Of a DNA stretch of 64,000 bases, positions 29,700-43,362 are shown in pieces. This stretch comes from Harmothoe impar (Eukaryota > Annelida > Polychaeta > Phyllodocida > Polynoidae): assembly GCA_947462335.1 (NCBI GenBank), contig OX381704.1, positions 23,576,442-23,640,441 of the forward strand, written 5' to 3'. The stretch's first letter is position 1, and every line of letters starts with the position of its first letter. The translations under genes were made by a program, and so were the position numbers. The notes under the pieces are model-generated. The model did not search any database. It worked only from the letters and a program-made list of their open reading frames with translations, and was not told where the DNA came from.

Positions 29700-29984
29700 T
29701 ACCTTTCAGTAGTTTTCCTCATATATGTATATATACAATAGTTTGAAAATTGAAATCTCTTCATGTCTGAGTCACAAGATGTATCTTAATCCTAACTGAC
29801 GTAACCGCCTTTACCTGGGGCAGTCAAACTAGAAATTCACAAATAGTTAGTGTGTGAAAATGATTGAAGCATCAACGGTACAAAGGCAGATAAATAAATG
29901 TTAACCGGTATTTCACAAATTAGAGTGTGCATTTTATCTTTATGAAAACCCAGTGACATCGGGACATGATTTGCATTGTCTGGC

Positions 29985-32900
29985 CTAGTCCATCTTTTTC
30001 GCCATTTGAATTTTGAAAAGAAGTGTCGTTGGTGATGTTGGATCTGCAACATTGATTTCTTGACCATCTACGAGACCGAGTTCTGAAATAAAAATCGTTA
30101 AATTTAAGCAACAGTACAAAAATGAATCCCTTTGAAACTGAATTTAAAAAAAAATAGAGATAGCTCTGATCTTAGAAAAAAAAGAAAAAGATAGTTCTGA
30201 TCTATTTAATAGTACATATATACTACAAGAAATTACATATGGCGATTAAACTTTCTCATCTTAGTCACATACATTCAACCTTTTAAGTATAGCAGAGTGA
30301 TTTCATGTGATATGCCCTTCGTTGCACATGATAGACAAGATCTACGATTCTATGGTATGATGCACCAAAGCAGTACTGCCAAGGGACACGCCAGCGCTTC
30401 ATTGTCGCATCATGACCACACATGTTGCATTAAGGTATCATGCCATCCTATTGCCCTGAGATGTACAGGAGCGGTCCCTTACCTAGAAGTGTTTTCTTGA
30501 GGTTTGCCTTTGTGGCTTCTTCAATAGATTTGACAGTAGACATGTACAGTGTTTTATTCCTGCCGTTTATTGTTGTCACCAATCCTGGAGATCGCATCTG
30601 ACTGGAAACAAAACAAGAAATCATTCCATTATCCCTATGCACATGAGGATAACTGTATTCAAATATTTCTAACAATTCCTTTACACTCCAGATAACGTCC
30701 AGGAGGAATGGTCATAGAAAGTAATCAATGTACACTGTACTACTCAATTTCGCTCACAAAAACACAAATTTTTCAAAGGATTTTTTTGCAATTTTTAAAT
30801 AATTGCTCATGTAGGACAATACTTACTAAGTTGTGCTCTCCTTGAGATAGTCGATGATGTCCTGGAGTTTGGCGTCTTCTGAGAAGGTTAACAGTTGGGG
30901 CTTCTGACTGCAAACTGCACAATCATCCTGAAGCACAAGAGAAGGTTTTTATAACATGCTAATACAGTTACCTCCATGCTAAAGCGTAGGGGTCTTTCTA
31001 TGACGTTCCCCTCATGGCATAGTGTGACCGTATGCTATGGTCTGTGACGTCACTAAGGGAAACACAGGAAACATGCTCTTAGATGCTTAAGTTGTTTTGT
31101 GATTTATTTTTAGATTGTGGGAAGATGTAATGAATACAGTATTACATTTATATCGTTCTCTACTCGTCGGATTAGGTGACTCAGCCATTTTAGCCATCCT
31201 CTATTCAGATGCACATAACTACCAATTGTACATGTATTATCCGGTAATAATTATACCATACAAAACCACTTGTGATGATATGAAAAACATACCCTTTTCT
31301 CAGCTTCGAAGGTATACGTATATACCCCTTCTGTGTCGTTGAAATTCATGTAGTTGTTAAGGGTTTGACAACAGCTGAAAGGAAAAAATAATTAATTTTC
31401 TATGACAAATCTATCTATTTAAGGTTTCCAATGACTATTATTTCTCTATACCAGGCATGGAGACCACTGTAGAGAATGTCTTTGAATACATGTGACAAAA
31501 CATACATGGAGATCATTTTACATGTACTAACTGTATTAGTCGTATATATTTTTGATTGATATTACCTTGATGCTATTTTGAAGACTTCTGTTGCGCATGC
31601 GGCGGCAATCACTGCATTGGTTGATGCTACAGCGGGGATTATTCGTTTTACAACACCTGCAAATACACAAGTTAGATGTGTGTTACTTAGTAGTGTTCGT
31701 GCTAAACGTCCACAGCTCATGGCCGATAAAGATATCAGAGATTATGTCCTAGAGACAGATGAACGTGACCAATCTAAAAAAACAAACTTCAAATATTCAA
31801 TGGAGACCATTGGGTACAGGAAACCATTTGTCACATGAAAGAAACACCTAAAATTATGTAGACCTAGTAGACAGGACAATAAAATATGTACCTTGTGTGA
31901 GACGGTATGTGACGCCAGTTATGTTATAGTTGTTGGCGCGTTCCTGAGATTTCTCCACGATCCACCGGATGTGATGAGGGTCGTCCCCGTCAATCTGAAT
32001 ACCCTCTGAAGGAACAGATAACAACATACATGTAAACCCTTAGCATGGACGTCAATAGATTTATTTAGATTCATACCCTTACTGATCTTAATGTTTCAAT
32101 CAACCGGGGCAGGTAAGACAAATGCACAAGTTTAAAGCTTAACTACAAATTCAATGTGTTCTTAGAAACCTAAGATGACTTTACTGATTATAGTGATAAA
32201 GGTGTATTGGTATGGGTGTTGTGGGATCTTACCTCCAAATGGATGCTGCTGCGGCCAGAGTAGCACCTTGACGTACTCTATACAGTGTTCAGGTAGCCGG
32301 GGTGTGTGCGCGATGGTACACATGGGGAAGTTTACCTACAACACAACATTAGAGCTGGACATTAAACCATACTTAAACAATGTTAAAACGTGCGAATAAT
32401 GCGTTCACTGAGCAGAAAAATAATAAATGACAATATTCTGCTTGACATCTCTTCACTCATGACCATCCTGGTCAAGCTGCCTAGAAAGATATTGGATGGT
32501 TGGAATCCTGGAGACTAAATGGGCATAGCAATTTGCTAGCCTATCATAGAGTAGACCTACAACATGGTCATGGATTATACACAATATCTTCGTTTTCGCT
32601 GAGAAATCAACTATATTTTTGTAGTGCTATGTTCTGCAGAGTATAGTATCACAGAAATTTGGACCAATTTATCATAGCAGCACAATGAAATATACAGTTG
32701 GTCAATGGATATCAAAGGCCGATGTACCTGAGGTGGGTAGAGGTCCAGGGTGCACTCCACACACGCCATCATACCGGGCAGTATGACACGCGCATTGCCC
32801 TTAAAGCCCTCCGTGCCGCCGTCCACGATGGGAATAATGGTGGTCTGGTCCAAGGTGCCCTCATCATCATGGACCAATAAACTTACCTACGTGGGAGAAA

Positions 32901-35876
32901 TGTGTAACAAAATGAATCCATTATACAATACGTATCACTAATATTAGCCGAATACAATATATTTGGGTAATATTATAATTCATTTTTATTTTTATCAATT
33001 TTTTAAGATAATATTATAATCCATGCATTTTACGGTATACATGTATATCTCAGTGGGTCTGTTTGCAACTATCACTTATGATTAATCCACCAACTATTTA
33101 GTTGTTATCGATATGGAGATTTACGTTTTGATATCGTCTTTGCATGTATAAAGGATACAATCAGTACTCACAAGCATTCCGTTGATCCATCGCCGGGCAA
33201 CAATTGAATCAAGGCCACAGACGACGATGTGGAATTCTATTTGAAAGAAATACACACAAAAATGTAGTTCAATAGACTGAGTAGTGAACATACCTCATTT
33301 CCTGGAAATTATCATTTCTATGAGTCAAGACACAACATCTGTAATAGTATGTAAGCATAAGAGCATAGCCTGCTTGAATATACATGTAGTCATTCGAGAT
33401 TAAGTCTAATGCAGTATCTATCTATTCATTTACGGTTCACAAAAGAGAAGCATCTGTGTGTTACTTACCACGATAAAAGTCCTGGTCGAAGTCCTGAATT
33501 TTGGAGTAGTGTCTGTTTGGAGGTTAAGGAGCTATCGTGCAGCAGGTATCTACAAGACAAAGCTAACATTCCGAAAAGATAGAGACATGAGGCCTTCTTT
33601 TAAACAGTTTTGCACCATCTACATGACTAAACACAAATATCAAGGATACGCTGTGACGTTGGCTCCTGATACCCTCTTGTTGATGAACGCTGCTGCTACT
33701 GTGGCCTTTGCTGTCCCGATGTCCGTTTTTCTGTTACATGTATAACAAAACCATGTACATTGTATAACAAATGTATAAGTAACCATGTCCGTAGTATCTT
33801 TGTTTATTTTGTTTTATGTTCACGAACATATGTGTTTCCATTTCATAAGTTGTTCCCTAAAAGGCCCCCTACAGTTGGATCGGTGTTACGAATACTTAAG
33901 CCATGCTGCAATATTACAGTATGATAATGTAATTGATTTTGCACAGATTTTTCTTTTACTTAAGGTTGATCGCTACTCATTGAAAACGGACCACTGCGCA
34001 GGTCTCTGCGCATATAGCTTATATGTATCAGATTGAGCTAATATTAATAAAATAGAAACATATATATGCTGACTAAGCTATATAAAAAGATTGGACAATT
34101 TCGAGCAAAATTGAGCGTTTTATTGGACTTTGAATATTTGATGTATTTATAGCCAATAATATTTGCTATTTTTTATGTAAGTTAGAACATTGGACTTATT
34201 AATCAATAAATCATTATCTAGATATATAAAGATCTCATCAGGTTCTTTGAAATAACCAAGGGTGGGAAATACAGCCATTTTACACCCCGATTTTTGCCCA
34301 TTTACCCATTTTTTTAGGCTCTAAATATGAGATTTAGACCATTTTTGCACTATTTTTTAACTTCAAAGGCCCAAAACCATAAAAATATGCCCGGGACCAC
34401 CTATCAAAAGTCCTTTTAAATGTTAGCTATTGATCTGAACAATTTTTTGAAAAAATAAAAAAAAAAGTTCATGGATTTTTTTCAGTGATATTTAGATGTT
34501 GCTGAAGAATTATGCATTAAATTTGAATAATCGTAATAAAACCATCACGTTTTTTCATACAAAGGTACATTTTTTGACCATCATTCTATTTTTCCCATAA
34601 AAAGACATAACCTAGGATTATTCATGTGCAATACAAAATCAATGTGGGCATTGGTTCACTAAGAGAAAAATCATGAACATTTCCCTTTTTTTTGTATTTT
34701 TTGGCAAATATAGAGAATACTTTTTTTTTTCAAAAATCTGTAACAAAAAAAGTAGCTAGGGACCCCCCTATTTTTTTGCATTTACCCTTTCTTAATGATC
34801 TAAACTACCTTAATGCAAAAAATTAGGAAATTTCATGGATGAAAAGTTAAGAGTAGCGATCAACCTTAAGTGGACATTATTACACTGTAGAGGCGTACCT
34901 ACAATATAGATGTCTTAATTTCACAAAGTATTTTCCTTTCATGCCGACCCTGTTAGTGTCAACCAAGACCCTTGTTTAGAGACTTGAGGCATAAGGTTAC
35001 TACCCTGACCTACCTGAAGAGGAACTGTCGGTTCAGATTTGACAGATCAATTGTGTCCATGTCGATGACATCAATGTTTCGAAACCCCATCAAGGCCTGT
35101 TAGATGGAAAATGCAATACATGAGTTTTACATTTTAATGTTTTTTTCTTTTCTTTTTTTTCTTTCTTTATTTCTTTACTAATTAATCAACACGCCAAGTT
35201 GTGATGAAAATAAAGTATTTACTGAATTCCATTTAAGCCACCCACATCATTAGCTCTGTCTTGATACTTGAAGAAAGTATTCACTGAACTCCTGAAGGGG
35301 TCCATGCACAGAGACGATGTTCCATTAGCATTACACACTATACCAATAAGCTGTCTTTAGCCATAATGTGTATCTGAAGTTTATCAAGTACATGTACATG
35401 AACCTACCAGGTCTTTGAGCAGCTCACACCCAAGCCCTCCTGCTCCAATCACCAAGATTTTGCATGTGTTCTGAAGAAAGTCTAGCAGCTGAATGACAAG
35501 GGAGAAAACAGAAAATCGTATTGGGACATTTTCTAACGTTGTTTTACGGCTGACTCAATATATCAGAGGCTGACAGAGCAACTCGCCGGAGGCAGAGATG
35601 CTTTCAAACATAATGATACCCCCCCCCCCACCCGAAGGGTACGCATATAAAATACTTGAATGCATCATGATGATGACAAAAGATATAGCACTATGTGGTC
35701 CTTAAAGGACATGTTTAATAGCACATAATATTAATAGCCCTACACAAATCAAACCTGAGGTTGGGGAAGTGAAATCTCACCTCTGGGGCAGGTTCAAAAT
35801 CAGGGTGGGCAAAAGGGCCTCCCCTCTCTAAAACCTTCTGGATATTAGTCCAACGGCTCGGCATGATGGTTTCAAT
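29985..35876 (-). CDS. UBA3: UBA3, catalytic subunit of the NEDD8-activating enzyme
   Basis: UBA3 with NAE1 adenylates NEDD8 and passes it to UBE2M, which activates cullin ligases. Coding exons in gene order: 35876-35781, 35488-35408, 35096-35014, 33730-33650, 33512-33469, 33236-33172, 32886-32728, 32335-32233, 32005-31892, 31656-31566, 31374-31293, 30927-30827, 30601-30483, 30082-29985. All phases join. From ATG 35864 the product is 434 residues; the exon stays open to its acceptor, so a short upstream exon is possible (human is about 463 residues). Visible: nucleotide-binding GAGGLGCE (43-50), [17 protein letters not shown] (from about 66), zinc ligands C188/C191 (ACVECT) and C332/C335 (CAVC), catalytic Cys205 in [16 protein letters not shown], and a C-terminal ubiquitin-fold domain binding E2. 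The exon 4 donor (GC|GTATCC) is weak but protein alignment supports it. Confidence 0.94.
30277..30455. repeat. TTAA-type palindromic MITE, copy 7
   Basis: A diverged copy (AACCTTTTAAG, GATGCACCAAAGCAGTACTG, GCATCATGACCACACATG) in the last UBA3 intron, close to the donor of the penultimate exon. Confidence 0.5.
33958..34871. mobile_element. 914-bp terminal-inverted-repeat element in a UBA3 intron
   Basis: The left end CTTAAGGTTGATCGCTACTC is matched exactly by GAGTAGCGATCAACCTTAAG at the right. The interior is A/T-rich with many T and A runs and no ORF. TTAA straddles each end, so the target site could be TTA/TAA or TTAA. The superfamily is not clear. It fills most of the 1.28-kb intron between UBA3 exons 3 and 4. 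Confidence 0.75.
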
Positions 35877-36637
35877 CTGAAATATACAATGACAATGTGT
35901 GTTAATGTATGTCACCTCTCCATTGACATTGTCAGTTCCAACTGAGAATTTTTATGAATTGTGAAACATCAATATTCTCTATTAAAGACTATATCTACCT
36001 AGGCCTACTCCTCATCAAAGCCAAAGGCAAAGGATGTAGGCCTAAAATCTATATGATTAATATCTATGTCTGCCCTTTTTGTCACCAGGGTGTTAGTATT
36101 TAATCGATTACATTATGCGGGCCTACTTCCCTACACTATCCAATACCTTATTGTGCTATCGGTAGTCTCACCTGTAGGCTGGTACCGGTATCAAGAAATT
36201 AGCCTAGGCCTACAATGGTGATTTCTGGTATTATCGCCCAGGACACTTTCACACAAATCACTTCCCTAATTTGTCCTCGTTACACTTTTAATCTCACTTC
36301 CTGCAAGAAAAGTGTGTTAACATGGAACCAATGAACTTCTCTTTTACAATAAGAACCAATAGATATGCAATGTCTACTGACAAATCACCTTAAATCGGCT
36401 CGCAGACTTTCTGGAAACTCAAGTTTGCAGAAATGAAGGGCCCCAACAATCATTCACAAATTTGCTTTTCTGTGAAAAATAAATCATAGCTACACAACTC
36501 CATGGTTTAATCCATACAATTAATCAAATATTTCCAAAAATATTAAATCAATATACCAAAATGAAATATTTATTTGTATTTAACTGTATAATATTTCTAT
36601 TCTCATAAGCGGCCTTCCTAGAATCACAAACGTCAAC
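35877..36637. promoter_or_regulatory. Divergent promoter region, UBA3 / ARL6IP5
   Basis: About 760 bp separate the two genes. It holds A/T-rich unique sequence and no repeats that I can recognise. A possible upstream UBA3 exon could not be found with the right phase. CACTTCCTGC (36295-36304) resembles an ETS site. Confidence 0.45.
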
Positions 36638-39325
36638 ATGGCAGACTCTGTGGAACTTGCACCTCTCCGAACTTTGGATGATTTTCTCCTGGGATCTGCA
36701 CGTTTTCAGGTCCCAAACTTTAAAGACCCAGAGAAGATCATTAACAGAATAATCAACAACCTGTTATATTACCAGACGAACTACTTTGGGGCGGCAATCA
36801 TCGTATTCCTGCTTGTCGGGTAAGTCGATGACGTCTGACGCCCATCCTTCTCCATTGTATCAGTTGTGGTCAGATGATCCTGACTGAATCATGATACCGG
36901 TGACAGCTGGTAGGGTTAGGGGGAAAGGTATCTCAATACATACACGTAGGGAAACCCCTGTACATTTAGGAGGTTAATCAAAGCTAGTCCATTGGTTTAT
37001 ATAGATAAAATCACCCCTTTTCTGGGGACAGATTGGTTGATTTATTAATTAGGGATAGAAATAAACTTTGAGTTTCAATTCATACAAAGTATTAATTTTG
37101 TTAGATCTAGTTTACTCTGGTTTTGGAATATACATAGAGGATCTATCAGACCTCTTAATAGTGGAATATCTTATGTTGTAGCCACATGTAGCCCTAACTG
37201 TTATAAGCTAGTGTAATGGGAATAATTTTAGAAATGTAAGCCAACTCCGCCTCTATCCTGTGGCAGTAGCCTAGATCTAGGCCCTACACACTCTCATCAG
37301 CCCCAACCCAAAAATGAAACATGCCCCCTTCACCCCCGATGCAGCCCTCCCTATCCCCAACATGTCACCTCCACCTCCAACACTCCCCTCCCTAACCCCA
37401 ACATGCCCCCTCCATCTCCAACACCCCCTCCCTAACCCCAACATGCCCCTTACATCTCCAACACACACCCTCCTCAACCCCAACATGCCCCCTCCATCTC
37501 CAATACATATCCTCCCCAACCCCAACATGCCCCCTCCATCTCCAATACATATCCTCCCCAACCCCAACATGCCCCCTCCAACTCCAACACCCCCTCCCTA
37601 ACCCCAACATGCCCCTTACATCTCCAATACACACCCTCCTCAACCCCAACATGCCCCCTCCATCTCCAATACATATCCTCCCCAAGCCCAACATGCCCCT
37701 TACATCTCCAATACACACCCTCCTCAACCCCAACATGCCCCCTCCATCTCCAATACATATCCTCCCCAACCCCAACATGCCCCCTCCATCTCCAATACAT
37801 ATCCTCCCCAACCCCAACATGCCCCCTCCATCTCCAATACATATCCTCCCCAACCCCAACATGCCCCTTACATCTCCAATACACATCCTCCCCAACCCCA
37901 ACATGCCCCCTCCATCTCCAATACATATCCTCCCCAACCCCAACATGCCCCCTCCATCTCCAATACACACCCTCCCCAACCCCAACGTGCCCCTAGCTTC
38001 CACCCTTAATACCGGTACCGCACACACCCTCTTCATCCCTAACCCCACCCCTCTTCCCCCCATCCCTAACACCTACATCACATAGCCCCCCAGTTCACCT
38101 CCAACACACACCCTCCCCAACCCCAACATGCCCCCTCCGACATAGCTTCCTATCCCTTCTCTGATACCACACACATCTTCAAATCTAACCTCTCAGTCTC
38201 ACCCACCCCCTCCACCTCTCATCTGACAAAACACCTCATTGATTGCCCTACATCCTACTTATTCAACTGTACTTAACCCCTTGTGGGCGGGCATCAACTA
38301 TAGTTGATGCCATGGCTGGGCGAGCATCGACTATAGTTGATGCCATGGCAGGGCGAGCATCGACTATAGTCATCATAACTCTATGGGATTCAGCACAGCC
38401 TCGTCCTTAGGCAATATTCCTGCAAAATATGAAACATGCCCCCTTCGCCCCCTTATTCCTGCAAAATATCTCGCCCTCCCAGCTAACTGTATCAATTTCT
38501 TGGCCGTCCTCAAAGGGTTAATGGTCTAGAAGTGAGGTCACCGTAAGATTATTTTATACCAGGTACAAAATGTAAACATGGATAAGATAGCAGTTATTGC
38601 ATCATCAACTTTGGTTTCAGGTTACTGCATCCGGTTCAGATGGTTCTTGGTTTTGGTGCGGTGGCAGGCGCCTTCTCGCTGTTTGTGTATGTCACGAACA
38701 ACAAGACGGAGATGAAGCGAATGAAGCGGGCCCATCCCGGGGTGAGCGTCGCTATCGTCCTCCTGGGGGGCTACCTTGTCGTCTACGTCCTCGGGTCAGT
38801 TCTTGTCTTCATGGTTGGCATCGGCCTCCCATTTGTCGGTAAGTTAATTTGCATAACAGTAGGATGTAGTTTAAGTTCACCTTTTTAGCATTGAATGGAT
38901 TTATATTATACATGAATGCTGTCACCTGTAAAATCAGTAGAACTAGTAAGTACGATATAAAAGAGTTAAATACAGTGCCGTATCAAATACATGTACACAC
39001 ATTTATGAATTGATGTCTTACGATGTAGGGAATTGAAATACAGAAATGCGTTTTAACATAAACTGAATCTGCCTATACAGTGCTGAGTCCTACTGTCAGA
39101 TACAAGAGCATGACTTCTCATATCTTGAAGTTGGTTTATAATTAATAGGTGTAGTATTTAAGAATGGCAAACCTCTTTATTCCAGTGATTATTGCACATG
39201 CAATGCTGAGAATGCGAAACATGAAGAACAAGATTTCCAACAAGCTTGAATATGTGGGCATCAGACGTACTCCGATGGGGCTCCTACTGGAGGCGCTCGG
39301 GCAGGAGCAAGAGGCAGGCTCATAA
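36638..39325 (+). CDS. ARL6IP5: ARL6IP5 / PRAF3, PRA1-family membrane protein
   Basis: This is a small ER membrane protein of the PRA1 (prenylated Rab acceptor) family that modulates glutamate transporters and ER export in vertebrates. Three exons (36638-36819, 38621-38838, 39186-39325) join in phase to 179 residues (human 188). The N-terminus (LAPLRTLDDFLLGSARFQVP) and NNLLYYQTNY are hallmarks. Hydrophobic hairpins lie at about residues 50-85 and 103-135, separated by the basic loop NNKTEMKRMKRAHPG. The C-terminus has KNKISNKLEYVGIRRTPMG and ends EQEAGS. Intron 1 contains an 850-bp minisatellite and a TTAA-ended element. It is head to head with UBA3, as in vertebrates. Confidence 0.94.
37290..38135. 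repeat. 42-bp minisatellite in ARL6IP5 intron 1
   Basis: About 20 imperfect copies of a 42-bp unit (CCCAACATGCCCCCTCCATC followed by TCCAATACATATCCTCCCCAAC) and a shorter variant. The C-rich strand is the plus strand. Since 42 is a multiple of three, frames stay open on both strands with a 14-residue period; these are not genes. Confidence 0.95.
38273..38522. mobile_element. TTAA-ended element with CGACTATAGT core, copy 1
   Basis: The 250-bp element starts TTAACCCCTTGTGGGCGG and ends CCTCAAAGGGTTAA. Its core is three copies of GCATC(G/A)ACTATAGT(T/C)GATGCCATGG, each itself a palindrome. It lies in ARL6IP5 intron 1, 98 bp before exon 2. Confidence 0.75.
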
Positions 39326-41965
39326 ACACCTCCAGGTGGTGTGGCCTCACCAACTTAACTTGCCTCACCTTAAACTCATTGACTCTTGTCAGTAGGGTTA
39401 ACGCTATATGGGAACTTATGGTATGGCTATCTACCTGTTCACCACCATTGATATCAGCTGTAGACTAGTACAGCCTGTTGTATACTTAAATCACGGCTAT
39501 ATCTGATCATAATATGGATTATAAAGACGTTTACCTCTATAAAATAGATAATCAGCTCAATATTGAATGGGTCTTTGAACTAACTGATAAAGTGGTAAAA
39601 CTAACAAAGGTAACCAAACATATATATAGGTGTGGAAAATGATTATAGCACTCATTGTCTAAGGACGTCCACCTGCTTTGAATTAGATCTATAGTCTTTG
39701 GATACTAACTACTATCTCTGTCAGCCAAATCTTTGCTTATTTTTTTAATGATATATACTGCCAAGGACAAATTTGAGACATTTTAGTATCTTAAGTATGT
39801 ACCACATCGTCATTGCCAGATTTTATTAACTGAAAATGCCTTCGAACCAAAGTTATATATCTAGATAAGTCTAAAACAAAATCTATTTTAGTTAGGTTTG
39901 TATAAGTATAGTAGTTGTATTCGGATGATGTCTCTATTACCTTGTAATATGGGCCAATATATCTAACCTAAGATGGGCGATTTCGAATAAATATCAAACA
40001 TCTATACCATGTTCAAGGGAAGAAAACTACTTATTGGTTTGACCAGAGATGTCTCTTGTCCTATATTGTGAATTGGACAGAACCACATTGTCAGAGGGTG
40101 AACATTTAATCATCAAGGTAGCTTATTTATTTGTACAATATTGATAGATTTACTGAAGGTTATACGTTATTACGAAATAATAGTCAATACGAATGGTGCA
40201 CGGAAATATTGGAAAATGGTTATGACAAAATTATGCCTTGCTGTTTCACATAAGAATCAATAGAAAGGACCACACAGTCTGAGAGTGTCTGGTATATTTT
40301 CCAAGAATGATATTGCAAGAAGTAATATTAAAAATGTATAGTAATGGTGTCAAACTTAAGTCTGAAAATCGGAGCTCTACCTTCTTGGTATATTAACGCT
40401 GGTGATAGTACAATGTTGACTTACATAAAGAACATAATCAGGCTTCTAATGTTGAAGAAAGGTAAGACACTGATAGTCGCTCATGTAAAAGTATATTTAA
40501 TAGCAAGGTCAAGACTGAGTTTACTTATAGCACAACATTTATGCTTTAATGCTAATACTCTGCACCCTTTGTGCCCATAATGAGCAGCATTGTATATCAA
40601 GACTCAAATACTTCAATTCAATATATACCTATTTATCAGCCTATAGTTCAGAATACTATACTAGGTTTTCTAACGTTGTTTCTTATAGGTAGGGGGTTTA
40701 GATTCAGAAGATGAGAATTTACCCTTGAAAGAGTCTTGAAAAAAATAGGATTTAAAACCAACTATTCTTGTGAAGATTATGCATGATGTGCATGATGCTG
40801 ATTCTGTTCTAAAGGGCTCTCTTAGAATTTCAAACCAAAGGAAACATTCCGCTCCTAAGGTGAAGATAATTCTTTATAGTACCTATTGTGTTACTTGACC
40901 TGAATCTCAGCTAATTGTCATGTATGCTTTCTATATCTTTAATTATTGCTAGTAAATCTTGAATCTAAGTAATTATATTTCTGTGCTCTGAAATAGAGAT
41001 TTCACCTGCTTATGAAACTTAATTATCATGTCATATCTTATGCTAATTTATTAGTTAGGAGCACTGATAATTGGGTATTTGTTATTCTGTCGTTAGTTGC
41101 TTTTGTTACTATTTAATGCAGGTGCCGTTTTTGTTCCTGATACTTGGTGCATATATATGTGTCACAAAAAGACTAGGATTATTATCATTTATATTGCTAA
41201 CAGACCAAAGTGCACACTTTACTAAAGGGCTTCTATAAATATATTATATATTGGTGACTGCTTTGGTTGGTTCTTAAGCTTATGAGCTTGCTGAACAGTA
41301 TTTATGTCTACCCCCTTAACGTCTGTCTATACGTCCAGTCACAAGGTTGTTTCATGTCTTAACAAACATCAATGTATGTATACATAAAAAAAATCCCTAT
41401 AACTAAACACAATAATGTACATGTATAACATCTTGTAACTCTGATCTCCACTCATTAAGGTCCTTGTGTCTCTGTACTGTTTTAACCATTGATTATGTAC
41501 ATACAAGGTATCATCATTTTCTTGTATCAATTAATGTAATATACGTCATAGATGGTGTGCAAAATCATTTGAAATATGGGATATAGTTTTGTATGTAACT
41601 TCCGTTCATGTATCTGAGTAACAGCCAATTCAGCATTTTGTTAAAAGTAGGAATGTATGATGAAAAGACAAATTTTGAATATTGAAGCAAGTGATTGTCT
41701 AAGATGCTCGTTCATGTTATTTCTCGTCTAAGTTCTATCGATATCAAATTGGGAACTTTTCCTCTAGTATAGACAGATTACGTAGGATTAGAAGATACAT
41801 TAATACTCAAGGTTGCTTCTGATATGTCTGCACCAGGTGGACCTGTATAGCTGTTTTGCTCCAAATAGAATGAGCTGCATGAAATATGCTACAGCAGTAA
41901 CATCTATTGCTGCCACTTAGAGATATATTATGAGTGACTAAACCAATAAAATTAATTTCAATGTG
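39326..41965 (+). other. Probable long 3' UTR of ARL6IP5
   Basis: After the stop there is about 2.6 kb of A/T-rich sequence without repeats, ORFs or splice-like exons. It ends at a strong poly(A) signal with a GT-rich downstream element. An earlier AATAAA (around 39987) could give a 0.67-kb alternative. Such a repeat-free stretch, amid repeat-rich DNA, fits a transcribed UTR. Confidence 0.55.
41945..41950 (+). terminator. Poly(A) signal of ARL6IP5 (distal)
   Basis: AATAAA in ACCAATAAAATTAATTTC is followed about 28 bp later by TTGTGTGTTTGTTGTG, a good downstream element. Confidence 0.6.
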
Positions 41966-43362
41966 AGGAAATTATTCTTGTGTGTTTGTTGTGAATTATA
42001 TCCTATACTATTATTGAGTCAGGCTCTATAGAGAACCACTCAGGGTGAATACACTGTAGTTGTTCTTAGTGAACTCATATAACACTGGTGGCAGCTAAGG
42101 GTATTTCCCAATACTGCAATTTTTTCTCCAACCCCCGCAACACAAAGTTCTATAATTCAGAAATGCCCCCCCCCCCCCCCCCCAACCCAAATGGCATACA
42201 CCGGGGAACTGCGCATTGTAGTAATTGAATGGACCGTATTTAATTCTGACCCCGATGATGGAGGCTTTTCAAGTTTTGCCCCAGTCCCCAACTAAGGGCT
42301 GTTCTTAAAAATTATGATCCCCCCTCCCTATATTGACCAAGCCCCAGCTGGCAATAAATGGCTCAGCCCTAAGACAATTTTACCAATAGAATCATCTGCC
42401 TAAACAATGTATCCCGCCCCCCTCCACAGATAGCAGCACTGTTGATGCTAGTCCTTATTTGCCTCAACTGCTGTAGCATACACATTCTGGGGAATAAGGG
42501 TGAATTAATTCGTTTTTGAGAAGTTAAAACTCGTTACAACCACTCTCCTAATTTATTAAAGACTCAAATTCAGGTGCATAAAAGTGTCAAATGATCATTT
42601 TATGATAGCTGCCAGTGGCTAAAGATTGCCCAGAGTACGGTTCTGCAGCTGATACATACCAACCGGTGGCGGTACCATGTGGATACTTTGAGAACATAAT
42701 TACAAAGCACACATACTCTACCTGGTGTGTGTCAAGAATAGGTCCATTTTTTAAAAGCAAAAGTATTAAGTTTGAACAAAATAGGCTACAAGTCAGAACC
42801 TAGTGAAGGAGTAAATGATAAGTGACGACCTTTGGATGGAGTCAGGTTGCTACCACGTCAGCTAAGCAGGCTATGAATGTTACACTGATTACACTGATTA
42901 GAACGCTTTGTCATAGATGGAAAAATGAAGAAAAAAATCCAGGAAATGGTGTGGAAAAGTATTGAAAGCGAATACGATTTCTGTTTGTCATGCGGTCAGA
43001 ATTTCAAAAGTTGACATGCCTATCAATTTGCTTTGAATGATGTTTTCAACTTTTGTCACTAATCAAAAAGCCATAATGCTTATCTAAGGCTTAATAATTC
43101 ATGCAGATATTAAGGATAATTCTGGGAAACTAGTGGCGGGACCCTGTGGAGATGTTCAGAACCTTTGGAAACTCACTAACCCCACCTGGTGGAAATTGTC
43201 AGAATGTTTAGAAACTCACTAAATCCCCCTGGTGTTACACCGAAACTCGCTACGCTGTCTGTGCCTAGACAAGGAACAGAGTTTGATGCAGTAGAACATG
43301 GTGTACCCCAGGTGTGTGTTGGTTCAGGGCTAATTTTTGAAAACATTTTAACAACTTTCCCC

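Noticed and set aside
37277..38085. ORFs of 95-226 codons rich in MPPPSPIHILPN or GGGMLGLGRI
   Set aside because: They are products of the 42-bp minisatellite in ARL6IP5 intron 1, open on both strands.
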